From Kiloniellaceae bacterium (GTDB lineage: Bacteria; Pseudomonadota; Alphaproteobacteria; Kiloniellales; J153), in the NCBI GenBank assembly GCA_021776135.1, contig JAJFGL010000035.1, positions 1 through 64,000 on the forward strand: 64,000 nucleotides of DNA, written 5' to 3'. A model generated the notes under the pieces. That model was not told where the DNA came from, did not search any database, and saw only the letters and a list, made by a program, of their open reading frames with translations. The position numbers were made by a program, and so were the translations under genes. The stretch's first letter is position 1; every line of letters begins with the position of its first letter. Positions 52,664-62,317 of this stretch are shown one piece after another.

Positions 52664-53703
52664 CTCAAGCGATAGCGCGTCGCCAGCGACGCCAGGAGCA
52701 TGGTCAGGAGCGAGGTCGCGACCACCAGGTTCGCCAGGTAGTTGGAAACGCCGATGGCGCGGCTCATGAAGTCGGCGCCGACGAAAACTATGGCCACGAA
52801 CAGCGCCGCGACGATCACCGCCAGGGCGTTGAGCTGCGCCAACATGGCGACGACAATGCCGCTGTACCCGAAGCCGGGGGAGAGGTCGAGGGTCAGGTAG
52901 CCTTTCAATCCGGCCACTTCGCCGACCCCGGCGAGACCGGCGAGGGCGCCGGAGATCAGGCCGACCCGGATCATCACCCGCGGTACCGGCATGCCGGCGA
53001 AACGGGCGGCGGCGGGGCTGGCGCCGACGGCCCTGGCTTCGAAGCCCCAGGTCGTGCGCTGCATCATGATCCAGACCGCGATCCCGGCCAGGATCGCCAG
53101 AATGAGCCCGGCATGTACCCGGGTGCGCGCGACCAGCTTGGGTAGCGTGGCCGCCTCGACAATCGGTTCGCTTTGCGGCCAGCCCATGCCCATGGGGTCT
53201 TTCATGGGGCCTTCAATCATCATGGAGACGAAAAGAAGCACCACGAAGTTGAGCAGCAGGGTGGTCACGACCTCATCCACGCCCAGGCGCAGCTTCAGGA
53301 TCGTGGGGATCAGCATGAGCAGGGCCCCGGCCAAGGCGCCCACGATCAGAACCAGGGGAATCATGGCGAAGCCGGGCAGGGTGACGGCGCCGGTGCCGAC
53401 CGCGGCGGCGGTCAGGGCGCCAAGATACAACTGCCCCTCGGCGCCGATATTCCATAGCTTGGCGCGAAACGCGACCGCCGCCGCCAGGCCGGTGAAGATC
53501 AGCGGCGTTGCCCGCGCCAGGGTTTCCGTGACCGCGAAGCGCGATCCCAGCGCGCCCTTGAAAATCAGGCCATAGGCTTCCAGGACCGAGACCTCGGCCC
53601 AGAGCAGCGGAATAGCCGCCAGCAGCAGGGCCAGCACGATCGCACTGGCGGGGGCGGCGATGGCCAGGGCCAGGGGAACCTGGGTGCGCGGTTCAAGCCG
53701 CAT
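52654..53703 (-). CDS. Nucleoside ABC transporter permease (first subunit)
   Basis: A 349-residue permease of the YufP type. Coupling-loop motif TTWGFEARAVGASPAAARFAGMPVPRVMIRVGLISGALAGLAGVGEV and the family stretch SRFAVTETLARATPLIFTGLAAAVAFRAKLWNIGAEGQ are present. Its start overlaps the ATPase stop by 11 bp and its stop overlaps the next permease start, so the operon is translationally coupled. Confidence 0.95.
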   Translation of the reverse strand: MRLEPRTQVPLALAIAAPASAIVLALLLAAIPLLWAEVSVLEAYGLIFKGALGSRFAVTETLARATPLIFTGLAAAVAFRAKLWNIGAEGQLYLGALTAAAVGTGAVTLPGFAMIPLVLIVGALAGALLMLIPTILKLRLGVDEVVTTLLLNFVVLLFVSMMIEGPMKDPMGMGWPQSEPIVEAATLPKLVARTRVHAGLILAILAGIAVWIMMQRTTWGFEARAVGASPAAARFAGMPVPRVMIRVGLISGALAGLAGVGEVAGLKGYLTLDLSPGFGYSGIVVAMLAQLNALAVIVAALFVAIVFVGADFMSRAIGVSNYLANLVVATSLLTMLLASLATRYRLRWR

Positions 53704-55258
53704 CGTGAGCCGGTTCTTGACGGTCGTGTCCGGCCATCATCAGGCCCAGTTGGCGTATCGTAACCTCTTCGGTCGCCATAGACGCGCTCAGGACGCCCCG
53801 GTGCAGAACCGCGACCCGGTCCGACAAAGCCAACAACTCGTCCAGATCCTCGGAAATGAGAATAATTCCGGCGCCGCGCGCGCGGGCATCCAGGAGGCGC
53901 CGGTGAACCTCGGTCACGGCGCCGATATCGAGGCCGCGCGAAGGTTGATTGGCCAGGATGACCATGGGCGCGCGGGTCAAGACCCTGGCCAGGATCAGTT
54001 TCTGCACATTGCCGCCCGACAGCAGGCGGGTCGCCGCTTCGGGGCCCGGACAGCGCACGTCGAAGTCTTCAATGGATTGCCGGGCATGGGCGCGGGCGGC
54101 GTCCCGGCGCAGGAAGCTGGCGCGGCTGAAGGCGGGTTTGCGGTAATCTTCCAGGGCCAGATTCTCCCATACCGCCATGTCGCCGACGACGCCGTCGTGA
54201 AGACGGTCTTCGGGTATCCGGCCGACGCCCGCCGCGACCATGCCCGCCGGCGATCCCAAGGCCACGGCTTGGCCGTGCAGGCTCACGGCGCCGCCTTCCG
54301 GCGCCTGCAAGCCGCAAATCAGATTGGAAAGGGCGACCTGGCCGTTGCCGGACACACCCGCTATGCCAAGGATTTCATGGGCGCGCAGGCTCAGGCTCGC
54401 GTCCTTGAGGGCGGGCCGGCCATGGACGCCGGCGACCCGGACCTTGTCGAGTTCCAGTATGACCGCGCCGGGCGCCATGGCCGTGCGCACGGTTTTTGGG
54501 ATCGCGCGCCCGACCATGGTTTCGGCCAGGTGCGCGGCATCGGTCTCCGCCGTGGCCAGGTCGGCGACTACCTTGCCCTTGCGCAGGACCACGACCCGCT
54601 GGGATACCGCCATGACCTCGGCCAGCTTGTGTGAGATGAAGACGATGGACAGCCCTTGGGCGACCAGGCGTCGCAGGGTTTCGAACAGGCGCTCGGCTTC
54701 CTGCGGAGTCAGGACCGCGGTCGGTTCGTCGAGGATCAGGATCCGGGCGCCCCGGTACAGGGCCTTCAGGATTTCAATCCGCTGGCGTTCGCCGACCGAC
54801 AACACGCCGACCGCCGCGTCGAGATCGACGTTGAGACCGGACCCCGCCATCAGCTTCTCCAGCTTGCGCCGCGCGGAACCGCGATCCAGCCACGGCCGGA
54901 ACAGGGATTGGGTGCCGAGGATGATGTTCTCGAAGGCGCTGAGGTTATCCGCCAGGGTGAAATGCTGATGCACCATGCCGATGCCCGCGTCCAGGGCGGC
55001 GCTCGGCGAACCGGCGCGCAAGGGGGCGAGTCCGCCGCCAAGACCGGCGACCAGAACCTCGCCCCGGTCGGCCAGGTAGTGGCCGAAAAGGATATTCATG
55101 AGGGTGGTTTTTCCGGCGCCGTTCTCGCCCAGAAGCGCCAGGATCGCACCGCGGCGCAATTCCAGATCGATGGCGTCGTTGGCCAGAAGCGCGCCGAAAC
55201 GCTTGGTAATACCGCGCAGCCGGAGGACAAAGTCCTCCGGCGCCCGGTTATCCTTCAC
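53693..55258 (-). CDS. Nucleoside ABC transporter ATPase with two nucleotide-binding domains
   Basis: A 521-residue double ABC ATPase of the YufO/RbsA type. The first domain has Walker A GENGAGKTTL, signature LSVGERQRIEILKAL and Walker B ILILDEPTAVLTP. The second has a degenerate loop GVSGNGQVAL and signature LLSGGNVQKLILARVL, as usual for this family. It powers two-subunit permeases for nucleosides or sugars. It begins 10 bp after the binding protein gene. Confidence 0.95.
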   Translation of the reverse strand: MKDNRAPEDFVLRLRGITKRFGALLANDAIDLELRRGAILALLGENGAGKTTLMNILFGHYLADRGEVLVAGLGGGLAPLRAGSPSAALDAGIGMVHQHFTLADNLSAFENIILGTQSLFRPWLDRGSARRKLEKLMAGSGLNVDLDAAVGVLSVGERQRIEILKALYRGARILILDEPTAVLTPQEAERLFETLRRLVAQGLSIVFISHKLAEVMAVSQRVVVLRKGKVVADLATAETDAAHLAETMVGRAIPKTVRTAMAPGAVILELDKVRVAGVHGRPALKDASLSLRAHEILGIAGVSGNGQVALSNLICGLQAPEGGAVSLHGQAVALGSPAGMVAAGVGRIPEDRLHDGVVGDMAVWENLALEDYRKPAFSRASFLRRDAARAHARQSIEDFDVRCPGPEAATRLLSGGNVQKLILARVLTRAPMVILANQPSRGLDIGAVTEVHRRLLDARARGAGIILISEDLDELLALSDRVAVLHRGVLSASMATEEVTIRQLGLMMAGHDRQEPAHDAA

Positions 55259-55268
55259 AATGACGTGC

Positions 55269-56267
55269 CTACTTGGACGAGCGCGGCTCGGAATCGTTCA
55301 CGTTGACACGGAACAACCCATCGCGAATTTCGTCCTCGCGGGCCTTGATCGCGGCCATGGTCTTGGCGTTGACAAGCTTGGCGTCCATGGGCGCGAGCGA
55401 GGCGCCGCCGTGGCTCATGTAGCTATAGCTGCCGTAGTCCTCGGCCGCGAAACTACCGCCCGCGACCGCCGCGATGGCGCGGTCCACGGTCGGCTCCATA
55501 TGCCACAAGGCGCTGGCGACGACGGTCCCAGGGTATTCGTTCTGGGTGTCGATCACATTGCCGATGGCCAGAACCTTGCGCTCCTTGGCGGCGTCGGAAA
55601 CGCCGTAGCGCTCGGCATACATAATGTCGGCGCCGCCATCCATCATGGCGAAGGCGGCTTCCTTGGCTTTCGGCGGGTCGTACCAGGAGCCGATGAAGGA
55701 GACCGTGAACTTAACGTCGGGATTGACCTCGCGCGCGCCATCCATGAAGGCGTTCATAAGGCGGTTGACCTCGGGAATCGGATAGCCGCCGACCATGCCT
55801 ATCTTGTTGGACTTGGTCAGGCTGCCTGCGACCATGCCGGTCAGGTACGACGGCTCGTGGATCCAATTATCGAAGACCGAAAAATTTTCGCCCGAGGGGC
55901 CGAAGCTGGAGCCCATGAGGTACGCGGTCTTGGGATAATCCTTGGCGACCTTGCGCGCCGCCCGCTCAACCCCGAAGACCTCGCCGAGGATCAGGTTGTT
56001 ACCGGCTTCGGAATATTCGCGCATAACCCGCTCGTAGTCGGTGTTGGCGACGTTCTCGGAATAGATGTAGTCGATGTCGCCGCGCGCCGCGGCCGCGTTC
56101 AAGGCCTTGTGGATGCGGCTGATCCATTGCTGCTCGACCGGAAGTGTGAAGATCGCGGCGACCTTGATCTTGGCCGCGAGGGCCGGTGCCGCACCGCTCA
56201 AGGCCGTGGTCCAGGCGATGGCGGCGAGGGCCAGGATACCTAGGCCCCTACGAAGGGTGGTTTTCAT
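55269..56267 (-). CDS. BMP-family nucleoside-binding lipoprotein-like substrate-binding protein
   Basis: A 332-residue periplasmic binding protein of the BMP (PnrA-like) family. Residues 1-32 are a Sec signal peptide (cut ALA/AKI); no lipobox Cys is present, so it is soluble rather than lipidated. Family segments are KVAAIFTLPVEQQWISRIHKAL, NTDYERVMREYSEAGNNLILGE and MMDGGADIMYAERYGVSDAA. PnrA-type proteins bind nucleosides. It heads the four-gene importer operon and is divergent from the type II secretion locus. Confidence 0.93.
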   Translation of the reverse strand: MKTTLRRGLGILALAAIAWTTALSGAAPALAAKIKVAAIFTLPVEQQWISRIHKALNAAAARGDIDYIYSENVANTDYERVMREYSEAGNNLILGEVFGVERAARKVAKDYPKTAYLMGSSFGPSGENFSVFDNWIHEPSYLTGMVAGSLTKSNKIGMVGGYPIPEVNRLMNAFMDGAREVNPDVKFTVSFIGSWYDPPKAKEAAFAMMDGGADIMYAERYGVSDAAKERKVLAIGNVIDTQNEYPGTVVASALWHMEPTVDRAIAAVAGGSFAAEDYGSYSYMSHGGASLAPMDAKLVNAKTMAAIKAREDEIRDGLFRVNVNDSEPRSSK

Positions 56268-56493
56268 TTTACGGTGTCTCCCTGTGTTTTCGTGTGCGGA
56301 ACACTTTATGCTTTTTTCGCCGGCGCGTTAACGCCGATTAATTCTGACTGTTTGGTCAAATAATAGGTAGCGCAAAGAATACCGGCCAATCAAGCGGCTT
56401 GTGGGTATTACGGCCGCGCTTTACCGGCTGTGGCGCGGCGCGGCGGCGCGGTGTATCAAGACTTTTTGGCGTCCGGGTCCGGAATCGCGGGGC

Positions 56494-57258
56494 ATGGCCG
56501 AAGTCTTGGCTTATCATTGGGTTTTTCTTTTGCTTGCCGCGCCTTGCGTCGGCAGTTTCCTGGGGCTGGTCGCCAAGCGTCTGCCGGAAGGGCGGGCGAT
56601 CGCGTGGGCGCGCTCCCGCTGCCCCCATTGCGATGCGGTTCTGGCTTGGCGCGACCTGATCCCGATCTTGTCCTGGGCGGTCCAGAGGGGCGCCTGCCGG
56701 ACCTGCGGCCACCGCTTGTCCTGGCGCTATCCGGCGGTCGAGATAGCGGCGCTTGGGATCGCGGTCTGGAGCCTGGCGGTCACGCCGGGAATCCTGGCCT
56801 GGGCCAGCGCCGTCTTGGGCTGGAACCTCCTGGTCTTGGCCATGATCGATCTACGCCACCTTATTTTACCCGACGAAATCACCCTGCCGCTGATTCCGGC
56901 GGGCTTGGCGGTCACTTGGAGCCTGAACCCGGACCTCTTGCCCCATCACGCCGCCGGGGCCGTGGGTGGCTTCCTGTTCGTGGTGCTTCTACGTTGGGCC
57001 TATGGCCGGATACGCGGGCGCGAGGGCATCGGTCTTGGCGACGCCAAGCTGCTGGCCGCGGCCGGCGCTTGGGTCTCCTGGCAGGGCTTGTCCGGAATCG
57101 TCTTGATCGCCGCCGCCCTGGCCCTGGCCGGCCATGTCATCTGGAATGCCCTGATTCAACCTAGGGATTTGACGAGAGAGATACCTTTCGGGCCGTACTT
57201 GGCGGCCGGGTTTTGGCTGACCTGGCTGTATGGGCCGATCGCCATAGGGCCGCCATAA
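56494..57258 (+). CDS. Prepilin peptidase (type IV leader peptidase)
   Basis: About 254 residues. An aspartic membrane protease that cuts and methylates pseudopilins. A zinc-finger-like pair CPHC and CRTCGHRL lies in the cytoplasmic loop, and catalytic Asp residues are in DLRHLILPDEITL and GIGLGDAKLLAA. Start set at ATG 56494 (AYHWVFLLLAAPCVGSFLGLV is the usual N-terminus); a GTG at 56401 would add 31 basic residues. It precedes gspE, serving the pseudopilins of this locus. Confidence 0.92.
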   Translation: MAEVLAYHWVFLLLAAPCVGSFLGLVAKRLPEGRAIAWARSRCPHCDAVLAWRDLIPILSWAVQRGACRTCGHRLSWRYPAVEIAALGIAVWSLAVTPGILAWASAVLGWNLLVLAMIDLRHLILPDEITLPLIPAGLAVTWSLNPDLLPHHAAGAVGGFLFVVLLRWAYGRIRGREGIGLGDAKLLAAAGAWVSWQGLSGIVLIAAALALAGHVIWNALIQPRDLTREIPFGPYLAAGFWLTWLYGPIAIGPP

Positions 57259-57386
57259 ACTCAAGGAATCTTAGGTATAAGTCATTTCCAGCCTGTTTTG
57301 GACGTTTGTGTTGTTTTAAGGTTCTTGTAACAAAGTAGTTCGTTTTCACGCCATCCGTCGCGGGACGGATTTGCTCGGGAAATTGC

Positions 57387-59114
57387 ATGACCGTGAAAGT
57401 ACAAGCCGTGGCCGGCCGGGAGACCGATTTCGAGCAGGCGCTTGGGGAGCGCTTGATCGAGGGCGGCAAGCTGGACACTAGCGGCCTGGACCGGGCCAAG
57501 CGGGTGCGCGCGGATTCCGGAGAACGCCTGAGCGTTTTGTTGCCGAAACTAGGTTTGGTTGGCGAACGCGACATGGCCGAGGCGGTCGCGGCGCTGCTCA
57601 ATCTGGAAATGGCCGGCCCCGGCGATTTTCCCGACGAAGCGTTGTTTCAGGAAAAATTAAGCCCGCGCTTCCTGCGTGAAGCGCAGGTCTTGCCGTTATC
57701 GCAAAGCGAGGACGGTTTGGTGGTCGCCATGGCCGACCCCCTGGACAGCTTCGCCAGCGACGCCTTGCGCTTGGTTGCCGGGGGCCAGGTCTTGCCCCGG
57801 GTCGCGGTTCCGGGCGAGTTGGAAGCGGCCATCGAGCGTCTTTACGGCCAAAAAACCGGAACGGCGGGGACAAGCGGCGAGGCGGCGCTCGAAGACGACA
57901 GCCAAGGCTTGGAGCTCGATGTTGAGCGTTTGCGCGACCTGGCGAGCGAAGCGCCGGTGATCCGCCTGGTCAATCAGGTCATCACCAAGGCGGTCGAGGC
58001 ACGGGCCTCCGATATCCATATCGAAGCCTTCGAGAATGAATTGCGGGTGCGCTTTCGTATCGACGGCGTCTTGCGCGAAGCCGAATCCCCGCCCAACCGA
58101 TTCCGGGCCGCCATCGTTTCGCGCATCAAGATCATGGCCAAGATGAACATCGCCGAACGCCGCCTGCCCCAAGACGGCCGGATCAAGCTCGCCATACGCG
58201 GCACGCCCATCGATTTGCGCGTGTCCACCATACCGACCATGCACGGGGAAGGGGTGGTCATGCGGGTTCTCGACCGTAAGGGGGTGGCCCTCGACTTCGC
58301 CGCGCTTGGGGTCAGCGACTTCGCCTTGGAGACCTTGGTGAAGATTTTGGAACGGCCGCACGGGATCGTCTTAGTCACCGGCCCAACCGGAAGTGGTAAG
58401 ACAACAACGCTCTATACCTCATTGGTAAGATTGAATAGCCCGGATAAGAAAATCCTGACGGTTGAAGATCCGATTGAATACGAGCTGGACGGCATCAACC
58501 AAATCCAGGTCCAACCCAGTATCGGCCTCAGCTTCGCCAATGTTCTGCGCTCGATCCTGCGCCAGGATCCCGACATAGTCATGATCGGCGAGATCAGGGA
58601 CGTCGAAACCGCGGAGATCGCCATTCAAGCGGCGCTAACCGGCCATTTGGTTCTTTCGACCCTGCACACCAACGATGCCGCCAGCACGATTTCCCGGCTG
58701 CTCGACATGGGAGCGGAAGACTTCTTGTTGACCACGACCCTGAACGGTATCGCCGCGCAGCGGCTGGTGCGGACCCTGTGCCGCCACTGCAAGACCAAGG
58801 CGCCCGCGCTGCCGGAGCTGGTGGAGCAACTCAATTTAAAACGCTACACGCGCGACGCGGAAATCCACCTGTACCGCGCGGTCGGCTGCGGTCACTGCAA
58901 CGGTACCGGGTACTTCGGCCGCAGCAGCTTGATCGAGGTGCTGGTGGTGACCGACCCGATCCGCCGCCTCATTCTGAAACGTGCCGAATCCATGGAATTG
59001 CGCCGCGCCGCGGTTGAGGAAGGCATGCGCACCATGTACGACGACGGCATGCAGAAAGCCCTGGCCGGTCTGACCACGGTCGAGGAAGTTCTGCGGGTCA
59101 CGCGGGACGTATAA
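57387..59114 (+). CDS. gspE: Type II secretion ATPase GspE
   Basis: A 575-residue hexameric cytoplasmic ATPase that drives pseudopilus assembly. An N-terminal GspE_N domain (1-150) is followed by Walker A GPTGSGKTT (about residue 331), Asp box and Walker B IVMIGEIRD. Zinc-binding CxxC pairs (CRHCK, CGHCNGTG) lie near the C-terminus. The stop and the gspF start share one base (TAATG), so the genes are coupled. It is the first gene of a gspEFGHIJ run. Confidence 0.96.
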   Translation: MTVKVQAVAGRETDFEQALGERLIEGGKLDTSGLDRAKRVRADSGERLSVLLPKLGLVGERDMAEAVAALLNLEMAGPGDFPDEALFQEKLSPRFLREAQVLPLSQSEDGLVVAMADPLDSFASDALRLVAGGQVLPRVAVPGELEAAIERLYGQKTGTAGTSGEAALEDDSQGLELDVERLRDLASEAPVIRLVNQVITKAVEARASDIHIEAFENELRVRFRIDGVLREAESPPNRFRAAIVSRIKIMAKMNIAERRLPQDGRIKLAIRGTPIDLRVSTIPTMHGEGVVMRVLDRKGVALDFAALGVSDFALETLVKILERPHGIVLVTGPTGSGKTTTLYTSLVRLNSPDKKILTVEDPIEYELDGINQIQVQPSIGLSFANVLRSILRQDPDIVMIGEIRDVETAEIAIQAALTGHLVLSTLHTNDAASTISRLLDMGAEDFLLTTTLNGIAAQRLVRTLCRHCKTKAPALPELVEQLNLKRYTRDAEIHLYRAVGCGHCNGTGYFGRSSLIEVLVVTDPIRRLILKRAESMELRRAAVEEGMRTMYDDGMQKALAGLTTVEEVLRVTRDV

Positions 59115-60334
59115 TGCCACGCTTTGTTTACAAGGCCGTATCGCCGGACGGCGAGGTTATCGAGGGCGAAACCCAGGCGTCTAGCCGCCAAGCCGTCATC
59201 GACCGTCTGCACGCCGATGGACATGTCCCGATCAAGGCCGAGGAAAGCCGCCGGGCGGCGGCGAATACAACCGGTCTGCCGGAATTTTTTCGGCCGCGCC
59301 ATGTGCGCCCGGAGGATCTCCTGTTGATCACCCGTGAGCTTGCGACCTTGCTTCAGGCCGGCCTGCCCCTCGACCGGGGCATGTCGGTGATGCTGGAACT
59401 GGCCCCGGCGGGACCGGTCCGCGACTTGCTCGAAGAGGTTCGCGAAAGAGTACGCGGCGGCGCCACCCTGGCCGATGCCATGGCTGAGCACCAAAATGTG
59501 TTTCCCAATTATTACGTCGGCATGGTCCGCGCGGGCGAGGCGGGCGGAACCCTGGAAGCGGTTTTGACCCGCCTGGCCGATACCCTGGAGCGGGCGGCGG
59601 CGCTGCGCGACAGCGTGCGGGCGGCCCTGCGTTATCCGGCCCTGGTCGTGATCATGGCGATCATATCGCTCATGGTTCTGATGACCGTGGTTATCCCTGA
59701 GTTCCGTCCCTTGTTCGAGGATGCGGGGGCGGCCATGCCGGTCTCCACTCAGTTGGTCATTGGGGTGTCGGATTTCCTGGCCGCCTATTGGTGGTTGATC
59801 GCCCTTGCCGCCGTGGCCGCGGGTCTCATGCTGCGCCAGCACAACCGCACGGCCGAGGGCCGTCTGCGCTGGGATGCTTGGGTTATCCGCTCGCCGGTCT
59901 TTGGCGATCTTCTGACGAAAATCGAGGTCGCGCGGTTCAGCCGCACACTGGGAACTCTCTTAAGCAATGGCGTTTCGGTGCTGAACGCCATGACCATGAC
60001 CAACGAAACCCTGGACAACCGCGCTTTCGCGGCAGCGGCGGCGCAAGCCCAAAACCGCTTGGCGAAGGGCGAGGGCTTGGCCGAGCCGCTGGCGGAAACC
60101 GGCGTGTTTCCGGGCCTGGCCTTGCAGCTCATCCGGGTCGGCGAAGAAACCGGCCGCCTCGATTCCATGCTGCTCAAGATCGCGGATATTTACGATGGCG
60201 AGGTGAAGAGCGCGATCCAGAAAATGCTGTCGCTTCTGGTGCCCCTGGTCACCCTTGGGCTCGGGATTCTCATCGCCGGTATCATCGGGTCCATGATCTC
60301 CGCCATCATGAGTACCTACGATCTTCCGTTTTGA
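59114..60334 (+). CDS. gspF: Type II secretion inner-membrane platform protein GspF
   Basis: A 406-residue polytopic protein. Two GspF cytoplasmic domains (LLLITRELATLLQAGLPLDRGM and RFSRTLGTLLSNGVSVLNAM) flank three membrane helices. The first 55 residues form the usual cytoplasmic start MPRFVYKAVSPDGEVIEGE. It bridges the ATPase and the pseudopilus. It overlaps gspE by one base. Confidence 0.96.
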   Translation: MPRFVYKAVSPDGEVIEGETQASSRQAVIDRLHADGHVPIKAEESRRAAANTTGLPEFFRPRHVRPEDLLLITRELATLLQAGLPLDRGMSVMLELAPAGPVRDLLEEVRERVRGGATLADAMAEHQNVFPNYYVGMVRAGEAGGTLEAVLTRLADTLERAAALRDSVRAALRYPALVVIMAIISLMVLMTVVIPEFRPLFEDAGAAMPVSTQLVIGVSDFLAAYWWLIALAAVAAGLMLRQHNRTAEGRLRWDAWVIRSPVFGDLLTKIEVARFSRTLGTLLSNGVSVLNAMTMTNETLDNRAFAAAAAQAQNRLAKGEGLAEPLAETGVFPGLALQLIRVGEETGRLDSMLLKIADIYDGEVKSAIQKMLSLLVPLVTLGLGILIAGIIGSMISAIMSTYDLPF

Positions 60335-60382
60335 GATGAGTAAGAATAAACAAGTAATTGTTAAAAAACGAAAGGTTAGTCA

Positions 60383-60832
60383 GTGTTGTCGATAACCTCG
60401 CGCCAAACGCCCATGCAAGTCCGCCGTTTCCAGGGCGGCTTCACATTGATCGAGCTCCTGGTCGTGCTGGTCATTTTGGGCTTGATCGTCGCCTTCGCCG
60501 CGCCCCAGGTCATCAAGTACGTCGGCGGCGCCAAGTCCGACGCCGCCAAGATTCAAATCGAGCGGCTATCCGGCGTGCTCGATTTGTACCGCCTGGAGCT
60601 TGGCCGCTACCCAACCCAGGAAGAAGGCTTGGCGGCCCTGATCGAAGCGCCGGGGGACGCGGAAAATTGGAACGGGCCCTATGTCCGCAAGGCCGACGCC
60701 CTAATCGATCCCTGGCGCCAACCCTACATTTATGCGATTCCGGGGGAGCATGGCGACTTCGACCTATCGTCGCTCGGCGCCGACGGGCAGGAGGGGGGCG
60801 AAGGCGAGGACAAGGATCTGACAAGCTGGTGA
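60383..60832 (+). CDS. gspG: Major pseudopilin GspG
   Basis: A 149-residue pseudopilin. The prepilin cut site lies in GG-FTLIELLVVL (Gly before Phe, Glu at +5). The C-terminus has the calcium-site pattern DPWRQPYIYAIPGEHGDFDLSSLGADGQEGGEGEDKDLTSW of GspG. The start is GTG 60383 with AAAGG upstream; ATG 60413 is an alternative that gives a shorter leader. It overlaps gspH by 4 bases (GTGA). Confidence 0.94.
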   Translation: MLSITSRQTPMQVRRFQGGFTLIELLVVLVILGLIVAFAAPQVIKYVGGAKSDAAKIQIERLSGVLDLYRLELGRYPTQEEGLAALIEAPGDAENWNGPYVRKADALIDPWRQPYIYAIPGEHGDFDLSSLGADGQEGGEGEDKDLTSW

Positions 60833-61284
60833 CGCCGCGCGCCTATACCGGCCACGCCGGTTTTACCCTGATCGAACTCCTGGTGGTTCTGGCCGTCATG
60901 GGGTTGCTTGTGAGTCTGGGCCCCATCGCTTTTCAAAAGGTCGTGCCGGGCATGGCGCTAAAGTCGTCGGCGCGTGCGGTCATGGCCGCCTTTCACGAGG
61001 CACGCGGCATCGCCATAAGCGACAACAGGCAAGCAGTTGTCATTATCGATGTCGATGCCCGCACCTATCGCTTGGGGGCCAAGGCGCCGGCGCGGGAAGT
61101 GGAGTCCGGGGTTGGGCTTCAACTTGTCACCGCGGAATCCGAACGGATCGACGACAGCCAAGGCCGGATACGATTTTATCCCGATGGCACCTCCACCGGC
61201 GGGCGCCTGACACTGACGCGGAACGAGCGGAATTACCATGTTGTCGTGGATTGGATCACGGGCCGGGCCAAGCTTGAAGAATAG
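60829..61284 (+). CDS. gspH: Minor pseudopilin GspH
   Basis: A 151-residue pseudopilin beginning at GTG 60829, inside the gspG stop. The leader TPRAYTGHAG precedes FTLIELLVVLAVMGLL; the globular part reads FHEARGIAISDNRQAVVIIDV and GRIRFYPDGTSTGGRLTL, as in GspH/FimT. The tip complex H-I-J-K starts pseudopilus formation. It overlaps gspI. Confidence 0.9.
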   Translation: MTPRAYTGHAGFTLIELLVVLAVMGLLVSLGPIAFQKVVPGMALKSSARAVMAAFHEARGIAISDNRQAVVIIDVDARTYRLGAKAPAREVESGVGLQLVTAESERIDDSQGRIRFYPDGTSTGGRLTLTRNERNYHVVVDWITGRAKLEE

Positions 61285-61657
61285 GGGCCGCGCGCGCGGC
61301 TTTACCCTGCTTGAAGTCATTGTCGCCTTCACGATTCTGTCGGTGGCCCTGATCGGCTTGCTTCAGGCCTTCACCACCGGGATGCGCGGCTTAAGCGCGG
61401 CGCAGGCAAGCGCCGCCGCGGTCATGCACGCGCGCTCCAAGATGGATGAGATCGGCCAAGTCATAGCGCTGGAAGAAAGCGAGCTGTCGGGCGAGTTCGG
61501 CGACGGCTACCGCTGGGAAGTCCGCATTACCAGGATCGAGAGCGAAGATGACGAGGCCGAGGCCATGGCGGTTCCCTTCGATGTCGAGGTGACGGTTACC
61601 GGCGATCGCGGCAACGCCTTCACGCTCGACACCCTGCGCCTGGGCGCCGTGCGATGA
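61238..61657 (+). CDS. gspI: Minor pseudopilin GspI
   Basis: A 139-residue pseudopilin with cut site in RG-FTLLEVIVAFTILSVAL. ATG 61238 gives a 21-residue leader and a 47-bp overlap with gspH; TTG 61274 (reading LKNRGRARG) gives the shorter leader usual for the family and is a strong alternative. The rest contains AVMHARSKMDEIG typical of GspI. It overlaps gspJ by 4 bases. Confidence 0.92.
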   Translation: MLSWIGSRAGPSLKNRGRARGFTLLEVIVAFTILSVALIGLLQAFTTGMRGLSAAQASAAAVMHARSKMDEIGQVIALEESELSGEFGDGYRWEVRITRIESEDDEAEAMAVPFDVEVTVTGDRGNAFTLDTLRLGAVR

Positions 61658-62307
61658 CCGGAAAGGGCTCTAAAGGCTTCACGTTTATCGAACTGTTGGT
61701 CGCCTTGACCTTGTTCGGCTTGATCTCGATCGTCGTCATGGGCGGCTTGCGCTTCGGTACCCGGGTCTGGGAAACCGGCGAAACGCGCGCGCAAGCGGCG
61801 GCGGAAGTTGAAGCGGTGCAAGGAATATTGCGGCGCTATCTGGTGCAGGCGAGGGTGCCGCTTCTTGTCGGCCGCGAGGCCCAGGACGTGTCTTTGTTTG
61901 CCGGCGATGACGAGTCTTTGCGTTTCGTTACCCTTGTCCCTTCGCATATCGGTGTTGGCGGGCTGTACCAAGTCCGGATCGCGAAAGTCGAGGGTTCTGG
62001 CGATGAGGACGCAAGCCTTGAAATGACCTGGCGAATATTCCGGCCGGACGATCCGCGGGCCTTAGAGGAGGAAGCCGGCGGGGAGGTTACCCTGGCGGGC
62101 GGGCGGCGCACCCTTTTAACCGGCGTGAAGGCCGTGAATTTCGCCTATCTTCAATCCGAGGGGCCGGGCTTTGGCGAACCGGAGTGGGAAGAGTCTTGGG
62201 AGGAGGACGTGCCGGGCGCCATCGCGTTGGGGGTTGAATTCACCCCAGGGTCGGGGCGCGTTTGGCCGCTTTTCGTGGTCCAGACCCGGATCGCCGGTTT
62301 CAGATGA
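61654..62307 (+). CDS. gspJ: Minor pseudopilin GspJ
   Basis: A 217-residue pseudopilin. Cut site at KG-FTFIELLVALTLFGLISI, followed by the GspJ beta domain including RFGTRVWETGETRAQAAAEVEAVQ and the C-terminal WPLFVVQTRIAGF. Coupled to gspI (ATGA). In the usual order gspK should follow; here a gene on the other strand begins 10 bp after the stop. Confidence 0.93.
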   Translation: MTGKGSKGFTFIELLVALTLFGLISIVVMGGLRFGTRVWETGETRAQAAAEVEAVQGILRRYLVQARVPLLVGREAQDVSLFAGDDESLRFVTLVPSHIGVGGLYQVRIAKVEGSGDEDASLEMTWRIFRPDDPRALEEEAGGEVTLAGGRRTLLTGVKAVNFAYLQSEGPGFGEPEWEESWEEDVPGAIALGVEFTPGSGRVWPLFVVQTRIAGFR

Positions 62308-62317
62308 CGAGCGCGCT

